Of a stretch of 64,000 nt of DNA, positions 34,866 to 46,078 are shown in pieces. The position numbers and the translations under genes are program-made. How positions within the stretch are numbered: the first letter of the stretch is position 1; each line of letters begins with the position of its first letter. The notes beneath the pieces were generated by a model. It saw only the letters and a program-made list of their open reading frames with translations, was not told the origin of the DNA and ran no database searches. This stretch comes from Gnomoniopsis sp. IMI 355080 (taxonomy: Eukaryota > Ascomycota > Sordariomycetes > Diaporthales > Gnomoniaceae), in contig JAPEVC010000006.1 in NCBI GenBank assembly GCA_027946555.1, positions 1 through 64,000 of the forward strand, read 5' to 3'.

Positions 34866-37835
34866 TCATTCCCTCTCCACAAAGGTCTCCCTTTGCCAGC
34901 CAAACCACCGATTCATCCGCCTGCCCATAAATCGCAACATTACTGGGTCGATGATGGGCTCTGGATGTGGTTGGTGAAATACAATACGGCCCATACCGGA
35001 CGGGTGCTCGAATGAGACGGCCGACCCGGAGCCCTGGCAGACATCGAAGCCGATGTCCAACATCACATTGACGAATTGCTGCCATTTCCAACTCCTGAAC
35101 CCTGTACCCACTGTCTCTGATGTTCTGGATCTCCTGAAGATTCCTTCCGCGGGAAACATCTGGTGCAGAAGAGGAAGACTGTCAAGCTTGACTTTGATTT
35201 GTTGGATCTCGACCTCCACTGAGGCAGCCATGGCCGAGTCATCCTTTCTTGGAGACGACGGCTTATCGACGCTTTTGCCACGGGTCTTGATCTTGGACTT
35301 GTTGGTAGACAAGTCCTGAAGCACCACCTTCCTCAGATTCAGGGGTAGAGATGAATCGACTGGATTTATGAGCTTTGCCCTCAATGGCGGCGCTATTTTG
35401 GGGGTCTCCGATCGAGTTCTAGCCTCTAGCTGGGATTGTAGAGCAGCTTCGATCTCGCTTTGCTCCGCTTGTCTGAGGCTTTGATACTCTTGAGACATGT
35501 CGAGCGACCACTTATCCATGTACTCTTTCATGTGTGGACCACTCATGCCGTTCTTGACAATGGCTCGATTAAACACCCGCCGAATCTGCTCCCATACATT
35601 TGCTAAGATATCGCGCGCATCAGCGGCGCGCTGTGCAGTGTCCGTGGCAGGTCTACCTTTGGGCCAGGGGTACTGGGTACACAGCTTCCTGAGACTAGGC
35701 GCTGCTGCGTTGCACAAATCATCGACGCCCGCGTGTAGTAGGTCATTTCTCGTCTCGTTGAATATTTTCGCATCGTCGAATCGTTGTTTACTCTCGGCTT
35801 TGAACCGTGGGTCTGTGGAATACTCCTGCATTGAGTTCAGGTTGATGCCCCGAGTGCATTGGATGGCAGTGCGAATCTCGTCTATCGCAGCCAGATCACT
35901 GACGAGTGTTAAGAAGGATGGTGATACCCGCCGCCGCTCCTTTCCGGTAGCCTTCTCCAGCTCACTGTCGAAGGCCCTCAGATAGACGATGGGGTCGCAG
36001 TTGAACTCGCGATATCGATCATTGCAGAAGCAGTCCAAGGACCAGAAGAGTGGATCTTCTATGAACCAGTCTTTTGAGTAGATCCGTGGAGTCCTACGCT
36101 TTCCGTCTGAGCCTCGCTGCCATTCGTAATTCTTCTCGAATCCGGGCTGATACGGGAGACTATACTGGAGATCACGAATTGCCCAAGTGAGCTGCTCTGT
36201 GCAGCAGTCATGTAGAACCATCATTGATGCATCAAAGCGCAGTCTGCTCTTTTCGGTATCCTCTCTTTTCAAGGTGTCGTGCGCACTCATGAGCCTGTCG
36301 CATTCCTTTAGTGTCTGGCGCCAAAGAAGCTCTCGCCTCATAGGAACGAGGAGTACTTCATCCGCGATCCTATCCCACTCCTTTGCCTTGTCAAGGTAGT
36401 GGAAATAGATACATGAGCAGAGCTCCTTGACTGCCAGTTGAACAGCACTGGGATCCGTCTGAAGCGCCCAGAGACCATCGAAAGCGTCTTGATAGACGGC
36501 ACGAATCTTTTTGCTCAAGACCACCGGATCAGCTTGAGGTGGAGCAACGAGATGTTGATTGGTATATGAGGACTTTGTCACCCTTGGCTGCATGCCAAAT
36601 GTCGAGAAGCCATTTCCTACCAGTTGAGCCCATTTCTGTTGGACTGGGACGGACCGGCGCTCAGTAGCGCCCGGCTCATCGTAATCTGCTGCTTCGCCCA
36701 GATGACGGCGATGCTGGATATCATATAGAATTGAGTCAACGACCTTCTTCAGCAAGGACATCATGCGGCCTTGGGCAGTGAGGACGAAAATGCCTTGGGT
36801 GTAGCCGAGGATAGTTTGCCGGTGTGCGAGCTCCCTATCCCAATCCCGCAGACGACCGTAGTCGTCAGGATGAAAGCTTATGCACTTCGAGTTGTACTGG
36901 CTTGGAATGATTTGGAAGTGCTCGGCTGCCACGATGTGCATCTTGTCGAATAAGGTCCATTGCCAGGGTGGGTGTTGGGTCCGGCTATTGAGAAGACTGA
37001 GGAACGAAAGGGGGGACCTGCTCAAACTTTCAAGGTCGAGGTACGGAAGGAGCCAAGTATCAATGACCTTGCTCTTCATGGCCTCCAAGATCACTGGAAT
37101 CATGTGGTGCGCCACATAACGCCCAAGAAACTCCATTCGATCCTCAGGGATATGGAAGCTGGCCGTCTCGCGAGCCATGCGCCTAAATCGCCAGTCTTCC
37201 CAATTCTTCATGTTTGCGTTGGTCAGGTGAACCAAGGCCGGTTGCTCGGCGAATAGATCTCCGTTCTCATCGAGAATACTTTGGCGTTTCTTTTGAGACA
37301 TCTTGTTCCAACGTTTTGCCAGTTCGTCGGCATGGGTCTCGAGGATACCTCGTAGGTAATTGTAGTCGTTCTCGATGACATCGGCCAGCGTGCTGGTGGT
37401 TTCCTGGGCGTCTTCTATGGAGATGGAACACTGTGCTACAAAGTACTGAGGGAAACAGACGTAGCAATCCTTATCGCAGCCGCTGCCCTTGTGCTCGAAT
37501 GGGGCTTTGGGTGGCTTCTTGGGGTCCAGATACGGCCCTGTAAGGACGGGATTCGAACTGTTGCCGATTTTTCGCATGGCCATCAAGCTTTCCGGATAGA
37601 TTCTGACCTTCACAGGGTCCTTGTAGCGACATAGCGTTGCCAACCTTCTCGAGTCAGACCGGGTGTTGAACGTGAAGAGAAATGGCACTCACAAGACACG
37701 ATAGTCTCTATCCTTCAACATATCTCCTTCTTCCTCCTGGATCCTCTTCATTGACTCCTCAATTTCACCAGCGACATGCGAAAGGCGGTCGCCGCCGAAC
37801 AGCTTTTGTGCTGCTTCGCGCCAAGAGCTCGCCAT
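34866..37835 (-). CDS. Large fungal-specific protein with HicA-like C-terminus
   Basis: Exon 1 at 37835-37693 (starting MASSWREAAQKLFGGDRL) joins exon 2 at 37644-34866, for 973 residues. The 48-nt intron could end three bases earlier or later in the same phase. The reading DYRVL|LATLCRYKDPVKVRIYP is in frame. The body is charged and helical without membrane spans and includes a Cys cluster GCDKDCYVCFPQYF (about residue 115). The final 60 residues (WKWQQFVNVMLDIGFDVCQG, SAVSFEHPSGMGRIVFHQPHP, FMGRRMNRWFGW) resemble the C-terminal block of fungal proteins often labelled 'ipa protein'. The pattern W..F...M...GF....GS...F..P....I.FH.PH also recalls the HicA-like RNA-binding fold. Function is unknown. 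The HicA comparison is by pattern only. Confidence 0.78.
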
Positions 37836-38514
37836 TTTGGTATGTCCAGGGTGGATGGGTGGGTTAGGAATGAAGCGTGTTTTTCAATGCTCGAATGCAC
37901 AGCTGAGCGTTTCGAATCGAATGTTCATCGCACACAGAACACGTCTTTCTGGACGCAAAGATGATGTTCTGCCCTGAGGCCTGTCGGACCTTTGCTGTCA
38001 CACAAATGCGTTTGCAGGAGAGATGGAGCAGTGTGGAAAGGTAAGGTATCTGACTACTTTGGCTGGCATAAGTAGAAGGAGGGTCTCCAAAGTCAACGCA
38101 GGGACTTTCAGGCAGGCAATCAAGTATGAGGTAATGAGTTCATCGTGGACACATGCAAAGGCACCTGCCGGATCTGTTCAGAAGCCCATCTTCATTCATG
38201 TCTGGGGCCTAAGGCAGCAACGATAACCTCAGTGATTCAGCCTAGAGCCACCCATAGTTTATGTCGTAGCATAATATATATTATCTCCTATTTGATCCAT
38301 ATGAATTGTCTTGAAGGTATTTGGGAGCTTTGAAATGCGGCTTTGATGGAGGCCCGAGGTCACCGCAATCTCTCCCAATCCCTTTCCTCCCAGTTGGACC
38401 CCAATAACATTATACAGCAATCATCCGGTAACAACTAAACCAGGATGTCCTTTCGACTAGAAACTTGAAATCGAGCTCAATCATGCTAGGGTGGAGATGC
38501 CTGTCCCCGCATCA
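37836..38514. other. Intergenic, no supported gene
   Basis: 679 bp between two minus-strand genes, holding the promoter of the large gene and the 3' region of the cysteine-rich gene. An AT-rich patch (ATAATATATATTATC) lies near 38270. No gene is seen. Confidence 0.5.
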
Positions 38515-38837
38515 TCAAGTAACACATAAAGACATGTCTACCTGGCCTTCTTTGACACAAGCACACTGCCCAGGTGGATCAAATGGTGAGCCAGTCTTAT
38601 CATATTTGGACCAGCAACACGTCCTGTAATCGCTGGGGCAACCCGGGCATCGGGTTATGGTGTAGCACTCGCTGGCTAAACCCTCCTCAGTTATAAGTTT
38701 CCCAAACAATATTTAGAGCTCCACAACGTACCTGAAAGTGGGTTTGGGAAGTATCCACGTGGATGAGAGTCGAATAGGGCGGCTGTGGAGCAGGAAATGC
38801 TGGCGGTTAGAACAAGTAGAATCTGTAGGAATAACAT
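38515..38837 (-). CDS. Small secreted cysteine-rich protein (88 aa, eight Cys)
   Basis: Two exons, 38837-38732 and 38675-38515. Exon 1 encodes MLFLQILLVLTASISCSTAA, a textbook signal peptide with a likely cut after about residue 20, then LFDSHPRGYFPNPLS. The 56-nt intron (GTACGT..GTTTAG, TATAACTG branch-like site) joins in phase to ASECYTITRCPGCPSDYRTC. The mature part of about 68 residues has eight cysteines spaced C-5-C-2-C-6-CC-16-C-1-C-10-C, which suggests four disulfides. Neither exon alone passes a usual length filter. The coincidence of signal peptide, in-phase splice sites and even cysteine number supports a real gene. I do not recognise the family; this layout is common to fungal effectors, antimicrobial proteins and other apoplastic proteins. 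The spacing is not that of hydrophobins. Confidence 0.65.
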
Positions 38838-39872
38838 TCTGGGTTCGGGACGCCGCTATGCGAGGCTCGAACTGTAGAGCACTGTCGATAGTTACCCAGA
38901 GATCCGATATAAACATATCTCGAGATTTCATCTCCACCCCGAGTTGACGGCAGGTCTATTAATACTTTCCTGGGCCGGTGGAAAGCTGCCTTTGCGTGGT
39001 CACTGAATATCAGCTTTCATGGCGTCAGACATCAGCTGACAGGTGCAACATATATTACTCAAATATAAGGCGGTTTGTGATGAGGCAATATTGATGTTGG
39101 GCCAGATCGAGGACTGTGCCACGATTCCTACGGCGGATGATGGAGCCAATGAGCTATTCCGCACCCTCTCTAGGAGCCCATTTGCGGCGTGGGCGGGCCC
39201 AACGATTGGTCACATTGAGTTCCAAGCTGTGAACCTGCTGATCCATCGCTGAATCTAATTTGGTACAACTGGTCATAGACTAACCTCCTCTGAGTCCTCT
39301 CCAATTTGGCAGGAAGAAGCACCAGAACCAAGCCAGTCTTGACCGAGTGAGCCGTGTGAAGTGGTACGCCATGGGTAAGGACCTCTCCAAGGGCACGCAG
39401 CTCACTGTATTCATAGTAACATCATCTTCCTGCTACTACATCAATTTCACAGCCTGGGCATGCTTCAGATACTTCATTCAAAGAAATGATTCTGAGTAGC
39501 TCTTCTTCTTTCAATCGCGGCTGGCTGTTAGAGGATCAGTCCATCCCACTGGCGGAGAGATGCAGGAGTAGATGGAGACCTGATAGCATTCGAGATGAAA
39601 CGAAAGACACATCCAGCTGAGATACGTACTGTACGTGGCATGTCACACTTGCTAGTGGATCGGTGCGGTAAATTAAGAGTCAAGAATGTAGTTGATGGGT
39701 GGGTCTTGCCGATAGTAGATATGTCGGACCTCTGGCACGATGAACAAAGCAACACTGCAAACTTTCCAACGCAGCCAATCATACCATACCAGTCGCTTTC
39801 ATAAACATAGACTGATCATTGCACCAGCTTCAGCAGTTTGCAAAGATCTTCTTTGAGTTCAATTCTTGGTTC
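38838..39872. other. Intergenic, no supported gene
   Basis: About 1 kb between the divergent cysteine-rich gene and the pseudogene. It presumably contains the cysteine-rich gene's promoter. Open frames are short and unconvincing. Confidence 0.5.
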
Positions 39873-41800
39873 ATGCAAACTGCTATGGTCGCCCACAAAC
39901 AGCCACCCACTCCGCAAGGGAGCTCACATGGCAGCCTCGTGGGGCTTCAAGGTATAGTATCTTGCCATGAATCCAGCCCTCCACCTCTACAGATGCCCCT
40001 CATTGATGACCTGATTCGAATCCCAGGATTTTGCATTAACCGACGGCTGCTGGACGAACAGGCAAGGGACTTGTTGCTGGATAAATCATTCAGTCTCGAC
40101 GAGATATCTAACGATTATCGCGTCGTGCTGGCGCTCCTCAACATCTCTTACGCGCGCCACAGCCTCAATCAAGTGTGGCCTGACAATACCGACTATAAAT
40201 AGGCACAGGATATCGCACTGGATGCTGTCGGCGACTTTCTGGTTCGTCGAGAAAAGCCTCATCTACGCCAGGTCATCATCGACAAATACTCAAGCGAAGC
40301 TGTCGGTAAAGTGCTCTCCATTCTTCATAACACCAGCGCTTACTTGCCTGTCGATCGAATTCCCAACCAAATGTCTCGAGCCTTGGCCTGATACGTCACC
40401 GGGAGCCGTCACCATCGATCTCGAATGCCGGATCATTTCTCGAAATTGCGGCGCGAGACAAACGATCAGCAATTCTGGGGCTCTGTACGGTTCAAGGGGA
40501 GGCAAGGACAAACGATGCGCAACGCTCTATTTACCAAGACACTGACTGAACTCAACCAGAGGGATATACCTTTTTTGGTACCTTGGAAAGCTTTTCAACG
40601 CAAGGGCGAGACACAGACCGTCGGCATCCGTGCCGACGTATTTACTGCTCTTGATGTGCCAAACGACTGGCCGACAAGCACAACGACCGACTGTGAGCTT
40701 TCTTCTTCACCCAGTTCGCTTTTACACGTTTCTTGACTAAATTACAAGTCAGTTGAGCCATCGCAAGTCGTCACTCACATAGGAACACAGCAAATCTCCT
40801 GGTTCGACCCTGCAACCCAACAGGAGACCATCATACACATTGCATACCATAGCACCCCACAAATAGACCGCGCTTCCCCATTGACTGGGAAAGGGTTGAC
40901 TGGAAACGGTCTTGTCTCTATGGCTACTTCAAATGCAGCCGCCGATAGCGACACTGATCACGGTCGCTCCAGGACGTCTTCACTAAACACAGGCTACAGA
41001 ACTTCCCATTCCACTGAGCCTCGACACAGGACAGTTCTCGAATTCCTCACTGATGATCATCGCATCACCAAGGGCGCAACAGCCTCTCATGACCATAAGA
41101 GACTTGCCATTATCCCATCTGTCACCACAGGCTGCGACATATTCCTCGAAAAGACAACGCAAGAAACCTTGATTGTGAAGCTTCCAACGAAACAACGCCA
41201 AGAAGCAATTCACAACAAGCTTTAAATACGGTGAACAACGCCGTCTCCCAGCTCAAGGCCAGTCCAACCATAGACATTCCAAGAACGCCGACTCAGGAGC
41301 TGCTATTGCGAGGCCTCAGAAGAAAAAATGTTGGCGAGGCGTACGACAAATTTTCTGAGTGGAAGAAGAGAGTCATCAGATATCCTGACACCACGCAACT
41401 TCAGAGAACTCGTAGCAGCATTTCCAGCCACACAGATCTGCCTGCTTCCCGCGTCATGTGCCCCTTCCCTAAGCCGAACGTATCAAATTCGGAAGATTGG
41501 CTGCATCCCGAGATCGTCAGCGCAGATGAAAAGCTAAGGATGCTGAACGAGCAAGATGATTGCAATGTGAAATCGAAGTGGTTGACCGAACAGGCTCAAG
41601 GTCTTGAGACACAGACGACCAGACTTGATGAATTCTTGAACCAAGTTGAGGAGCACCAGCGAATGATCGAAGCTCATCGCCAGCTGCTGTCTCGGCACGA
41701 GGGAATGATTGTCGAGAGCGCTGCTCTGGTTGCCGTTCAAGGCAAGTTATTAGTCGATTACAACGATCGCTTGAGCCGATGGGAGTCCAGTCTCCGTTAA
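39873..41800 (+). pseudogene. Disrupted gene of unknown family, about 600 codons
   Basis: A long protein-like frame starts near ATG 39873 (MQTAMVAHKQPPTP) and runs to 40692 in one frame, broken by TAG at 40200-40202 and a TGA near 40389. Sequence on both sides of each stop is coding-like (LLLDKSFSLDEISNDY; DIALDAVGDFLVRREKPHL; TLTELNQRDIPFLVPWKAF). A normal 60-nt intron (40693-40752, GTGAGC..GTCAG, branch TTGACTAAA) leads to GTQQISWFDPATQQETIIHI. The frame then stops at 41225, and a shifted frame continues without a usable splice (VSQLKASPTIDIPRTP) to a charged coiled coil (LDEFLNQVEEHQRMIEAHRQ) ending at 41800. A 36-nt in-frame intron could remove the first stop but is shorter than any other intron here. 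I do not recognise the family. Two stops plus one frameshift indicate recent loss of function, or assembly error. Confidence 0.5.
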
Positions 41801-42712
41801 ATTGAGATTTAGAAGCATTGTTTATCGTCTTTGTTTGCTTAGAGAAGGATTTTCGGGCTCTCGTACTCGACAACCTGTCAGGAGTAGAAGTTCATCAACC
41901 TCATGGCGTTGCTCACATTAAGGTCCTCACAAGCTATTGTTTCTTGTTTTATTCTTAGAATCTGGCTCATAAATATTCCATAACCAGCAAGTCTCGGCCC
42001 CCATGCGAATGAATCAACAGAATTGTGTGGAAGGAAACCTGGAAGGAAATCTGCCAGCGAGAGGGAACTCATAACACAACCGTGTGGAAGGGTTTCAAGT
42101 ATCCTGTGGAAAATCGTAACGGCCGCGCATCCGTATTATGAGGTGAAAATTGACGGCTACGGAGCGGATATAAGTATCATGACTGGATGTTGGCCATTTT
42201 TCTGTAGAATCTTCGGTTGCCTAGTGCATGAGGTACTAAATCCCGGGCGTTCTTGGTAGCACGACCATCCGCCGTCCGAAACAGGACCAGATGGAAACTA
42301 TGTGGTCCTCGTCTCTTAAAGTACTTCGTGATTTCATCGCACAATTGTCTGTACAAAACTGACGTGAGGCTTGCGAGCTTTCGCTGCTTTTCCAGGAAAT
42401 CCTCGAGTCCTTGACACTCAAGAAGTACAATGTATGGCCACCATTGACGCGGCTTTGTCGAATTTGCAGAACGTGCGGATTGGTTCGAAAAATTTGAATT
42501 ATAACACTTAAAAGAAATTGCCCGAAAGAAGGCGATTCAACATAATCACTACTTAGACCCAGCGATGTACCCTGGCCAGGGGTTCATGCACGTGGGACTA
42601 GCGGTGCAACCCCACTACCAAGGATCCCGTCTATAAAGATGACAACCTCCCGTCAGAAAACCACAAAGAATCATCGCTTCACCTTGTACTTCTTACGGTG
42701 GTGTCAGACGCG
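41801..42712. other. Intergenic region with promoter of the PLC-like gene
   Basis: About 900 bp with no gene seen. A TATAAA box at 42632-42637 lies about 75 bp upstream of the start of the phosphodiesterase gene and is flanked by a CA-rich leader. Confidence 0.5.
42632..42637 (+). promoter_or_regulatory. TATA box of the PLC-like gene
   Basis: TATAAAG, about 76 bases before the ATG at 42713. It is one of the clearer core-promoter signals in the window. Spacing to the ATG allows a short leader. Confidence 0.5.
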
Positions 42713-43858
42713 ATGAAGTGGGTCCTCACCATCACCGCGACCTGCTTTTGCAGTCTGGGTCGGGCAAGTCCTGTACTGTTTCCTGCCAACGCGACTGAGA
42801 TATTCGGTCACTATGTCCAGGACACCAGCGCCTCCGCCACTTGGATGTCGACGTTCTCGGATGACAGCAGATTAGAGCAAATGAATATTCCGGGAACTCA
42901 CGACTCTGCTACGTGGAATTACACACAGGCTGTTCAAGACGCCCTTGCCAACGTCACAGCGGGCGATGGGGAAATTACATATCCACCAGAGGTCTTCCGA
43001 TGCCAGAACGCCAGTATCGCAGCGTCTTTGAACGCCGGCGTCCGCTTCTTCGACCTCCGCTTTGCACTTGATCCCACCGGTGTCAAGCTCGTGTTCTGGC
43101 ATTCTCAAGCACTGCTATCGGAGACATCTACGGTACAAGACGTTGTGACTGCGTTCTACTTTTGGTTGGATCAGCACCCTTCAGAGACGGTGATCTTGTC
43201 TTTTCAGTATGAAGGCTCAACGACTGTCAATGCTTCCTTCGATGCTACTGTCCAGATCATGCTCTTCGATATCCTCAACTCCACGGATGCAACGCAGTAC
43301 ATCGAACAGACGCACGACATCCTTCCCACCTTGGGTGAAGCTCGCGGCAAGGCAGTCCTCTTCCGCCGATTTGATCTCGACCAGCTGCCGGACGAGTACG
43401 AGGCTGCACTGCCAGGGATTCACTTTTCTCCTAGTGCCTGGACAGACGATAGCAAGGACATCATGCTCACGTACAATACGGCCGAGAACTTCACGGCCTA
43501 TGTCGAAGATTATTACGAGCCAGACGATTTGGGCGACAATTCAACCGCGGCTGCGAATATTGCCGCCAAACTCACCGCGACGGTGACTCACTTGCAAAAG
43601 GCCACCTCTAATTCGTCCAATTATGCAAACGGCTTGTTCATATCGTTTGCCTCGGCGGAGCATGTCTCTACGGTGCCGGTGGCGGTGACACCGCAGATCA
43701 TGGCACTGGGGACGGGCAACTCGAGTACACCACTGGGCGGGGTGAACCAGCAGCTTCTGCCCGTATTGGAAGAGCTGAATGGCCAAAGAATGGGAATAGT
43801 TGTGGTAGACTTTTGGGACCAGCCCAGTGAATTGGTGACCACCATCTTGGCGATATGA
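42713..43858 (+). CDS. Secreted PI-PLC-like phosphodiesterase
   Basis: An intronless gene of 381 residues from ATG 42713; codons upstream in frame lack an ATG. MKWVLTITATCFCSLGRASP is a signal peptide. The PI-PLC X-type TIM barrel is shown by MNIPGTHDSATW with the first catalytic His (residue 63), AGVRFFDLRFALD with the Asp/Arg pair, and LVFWHSQALL with the second His (residue 130). VILSFQYEG and KAVLFRRFDLDQLP follow as later strands. It resembles bacterial-type, calcium-independent PI-specific phospholipases, which cleave phosphatidylinositol or GPI anchors. About ten N-glycosylation sequons (for example NATE, NYTQ, NSTD, NSSN) agree with secretion. The substrate is not certain, because many fungal members are uncharacterised. 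Confidence 0.85.
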   Translation: MKWVLTITATCFCSLGRASPVLFPANATEIFGHYVQDTSASATWMSTFSDDSRLEQMNIPGTHDSATWNYTQAVQDALANVTAGDGEITYPPEVFRCQNASIAASLNAGVRFFDLRFALDPTGVKLVFWHSQALLSETSTVQDVVTAFYFWLDQHPSETVILSFQYEGSTTVNASFDATVQIMLFDILNSTDATQYIEQTHDILPTLGEARGKAVLFRRFDLDQLPDEYEAALPGIHFSPSAWTDDSKDIMLTYNTAENFTAYVEDYYEPDDLGDNSTAAANIAAKLTATVTHLQKATSNSSNYANGLFISFASAEHVSTVPVAVTPQIMALGTGNSSTPLGGVNQQLLPVLEELNGQRMGIVVVDFWDQPSELVTTILAI

Positions 43859-44645
43859 GTATTGGCTTGCAGGCTTGCAGGACTTTCCCATCGATGATAC
43901 CGTTGTCGCTCGGCTTTAATCTTATTTAGAAAACAAAGAAGAGTATTTTAACGCACAGTCCGTCGTCTCGACAGGTTTCTGAATTCTGAGTCTGCGGACG
44001 ACCATTTCAAAAACAATTGGATACGTATTTCATGTCTGAACTCTACCTTCAGGTGTTTACCACAGTCCCGGCCAGAGCAGACCTCAACGAAGGAAGTTCA
44101 ATTATGTATCAAAAGATGACTCGCTTAAGACGGGTTGCAGCGCGAAGCATCAAGGCCTTGAGATGTTGTGCAACAAAAGAGAATTCGATCTTATCGAATC
44201 CTTTTGAGTTGACTTGTTTCCGAACGCTGGACCTCTGTCCCTGGGCCTCACTGCCGTAGTCGACAGAGATGATCAAGAATGCGATAGAAAGCTATCTTGG
44301 GAGGAGAGGTTTACCGCACTTTTCATTATTAATTTATCTGATCTGTACGTATATACCTGCACTCGAGAGGCACAGCTTGAGTGGAAGATGAACAAGTGCA
44401 AGCTTTACCAGAAAGAGGCTTATATTCCCTGCTCATTAGTGGAGCCATGGGAATTCGTATACAAAGTCCTGTGCTGGACTTATTAGTACCCGTGGACCAT
44501 ACTGCCTTTATAAGAGGACATTTGCGGCTTGCTGTCCCGCATACAGGTAATTAGGTAGACACCTGCCCGCAACAACTTTAAGCTTCCTCGGCTCCTAGGG
44601 ATGCACTTTGCACGAACTTGAGCTCGGAAAGCTGAGAGGCATATT
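43859..44645. other. Intergenic, no supported gene
   Basis: About 790 bp between convergent genes, holding the 3' regions of both. Short frames at 44017-44486 have no features. Confidence 0.5.
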
Positions 44646-45071
44646 TCAATGCTTCCCAACTTCTTCGGTCTCCGCCTGCTGTACCTCCCCATTCACAGGC
44701 GTCCCAGGCACACTCGTCCCCGCCAGACTCCCCTGCCAGAAAAACAACCCCAGGCCCGCCGTCACAACCACCACGCCAATCCTCAGCGTCCAGCCCACCG
44801 CCGAGCCATACACCAATACCCACCCCGCGAGCCATTTCACCACCGGCGTGACCAGCACATCTCTCTCCGTCTGAAGCTCTGGGTGGACGACGCAGATGAG
44901 TCCGATCAGGGCGAGGAGAATCAGGAAGAGGTACAATACGGTGAGGACCTGGATGCAGGCGAGGAGAATGGAGATGTTCTTGGTGGTTTGGAGGACTTCG
45001 AACCCAGCTGCGACGAGAGGGGCCACTTGGGTGAAGGCGGAGTTTATTTCTCGCGAGTAGGGGATGCCCAT
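44646..45071 (-). CDS. Small multi-span membrane protein (141 aa)
   Basis: A single exon from ATG 45071 starts MGIPYSREINSAFTQ. It has an amphipathic N-terminus, one long or two short hydrophobic spans (ISILLACIQVLTVLYLFLIL, LALIGLICVV), and a further hydrophobic segment (LRIGVVVVTAGLGLFFWQG). It ends in a soluble, acidic tail (VQQAETEEVGKH). The unbroken frame and hydrophobic pattern support coding, and similar short fungal membrane proteins with this N-terminus exist, but I know no function. A longer overlapping frame (44578-45198) on the same strand in another register is a shadow. Confidence 0.65.
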   Translation of the reverse strand: MGIPYSREINSAFTQVAPLVAAGFEVLQTTKNISILLACIQVLTVLYLFLILLALIGLICVVHPELQTERDVLVTPVVKWLAGWVLVYGSAVGWTLRIGVVVVTAGLGLFFWQGSLAGTSVPGTPVNGEVQQAETEEVGKH

Positions 45072-45887
45072 CTTTAATGACGATGGTGATGTGAATGTAT
45101 CGCAGGATCAGCGGAATGATATTAGAAAGTAACTTGTTCGGAGACAGAACACGTTCAATGTAGTCCTGACTCTCCGTCTTCTTTTCAGTGTGTGCCACTT
45201 CTCAATGAAGGATTGAACACCTAGAGCTAGAGATGACACCATAGAGACGCATAGTAGCATACAAACTCTTCTCTTGTAATAAACATTATGTATGGCGAGG
45301 TCATCTTTGAGAAAACGTGGGTGATGTCATGCCAGCGCAGTATGCGGCTTGACTGATCGTAATGGCTCGAGGTGAGGTTGCATCCTACGGAGAAAGCCTA
45401 CCCATGATTGGACATGTTGAGCAGTAGCGCCACACATCTTTCACGCTCGACAAGTGACCCGAGTGGCTGACGCTCAAGCTGCTCCATCCTATATCAAGAT
45501 TGCGCTGCTGGTGAGAAATAGTATCAATAGGCTATGTTGGGCTAGGTAGGTAGGTTCCGCACAAATAAGAGTTTGACAGGAGAGTCTCGGCACTTACAAA
45601 CCGATAGCATGCTAATTATAGAGTGGAAAGGATGACTCTAGAGCTTCGCGAGTATGCGACTTTCCACGGACGAGAAGTTTTTGCCAGGCTATTTCGTATG
45701 CACCTGAGGCGATAAGTACATGGCCGGAGACGAGGTTGTGTTTTGACGTTGGAACTATTGCCCAGGTATGCAGGCACGTTTATGTGCACCTGGGCAATGA
45801 AGGCAATCAACTGACGAGCCACTGGAGCTATCCAGGAGAAGCAGACTCTTGAATTGCACGGGATGTCACCTTGCTTCCTTAAAAGTC

Positions 45888-45889
<2 letters not shown>

Positions 45890-45941
<52 letters not shown>
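45890..45941 (+). repeat. A52 homopolymer tract
   Basis: Fifty-two consecutive A follow AAAAGTCGC. This is far longer than any other A or T run in the window (next about 13). It could be the 3' end of a retroposed sequence on the plus strand, a pure microsatellite, or an assembly artefact. No coding remnant of a retroelement is visible upstream. Confidence 0.9.
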
Positions 45942-45945
<4 letters not shown>

Positions 45946-46078
45946 TTCCTGTGAACGAAGTAATACCCAAGTCGTGCGTTTTGGTTGCGCACAACATCAG
46001 AACTATAGTAACTAATTCGACGCAAACGACCATACGAAAGTCGGACTAGCCGCTCGGGTATCGCAGTTGCGAGTTGAA

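Noticed and set aside
37535..37560. tRNA T-arm-like sequence (GTTCGAATCCCG on the minus strand)
   Set aside because: It lies inside the 973-residue coding exon (NSSNPVLTG), with no matching acceptor stem or anticodon arm around it.
44985..45010. Second tRNA T-arm-like GGGTTCGAAG on the minus strand
   Set aside because: It encodes AAGFEV in the small membrane protein and has no cloverleaf context.
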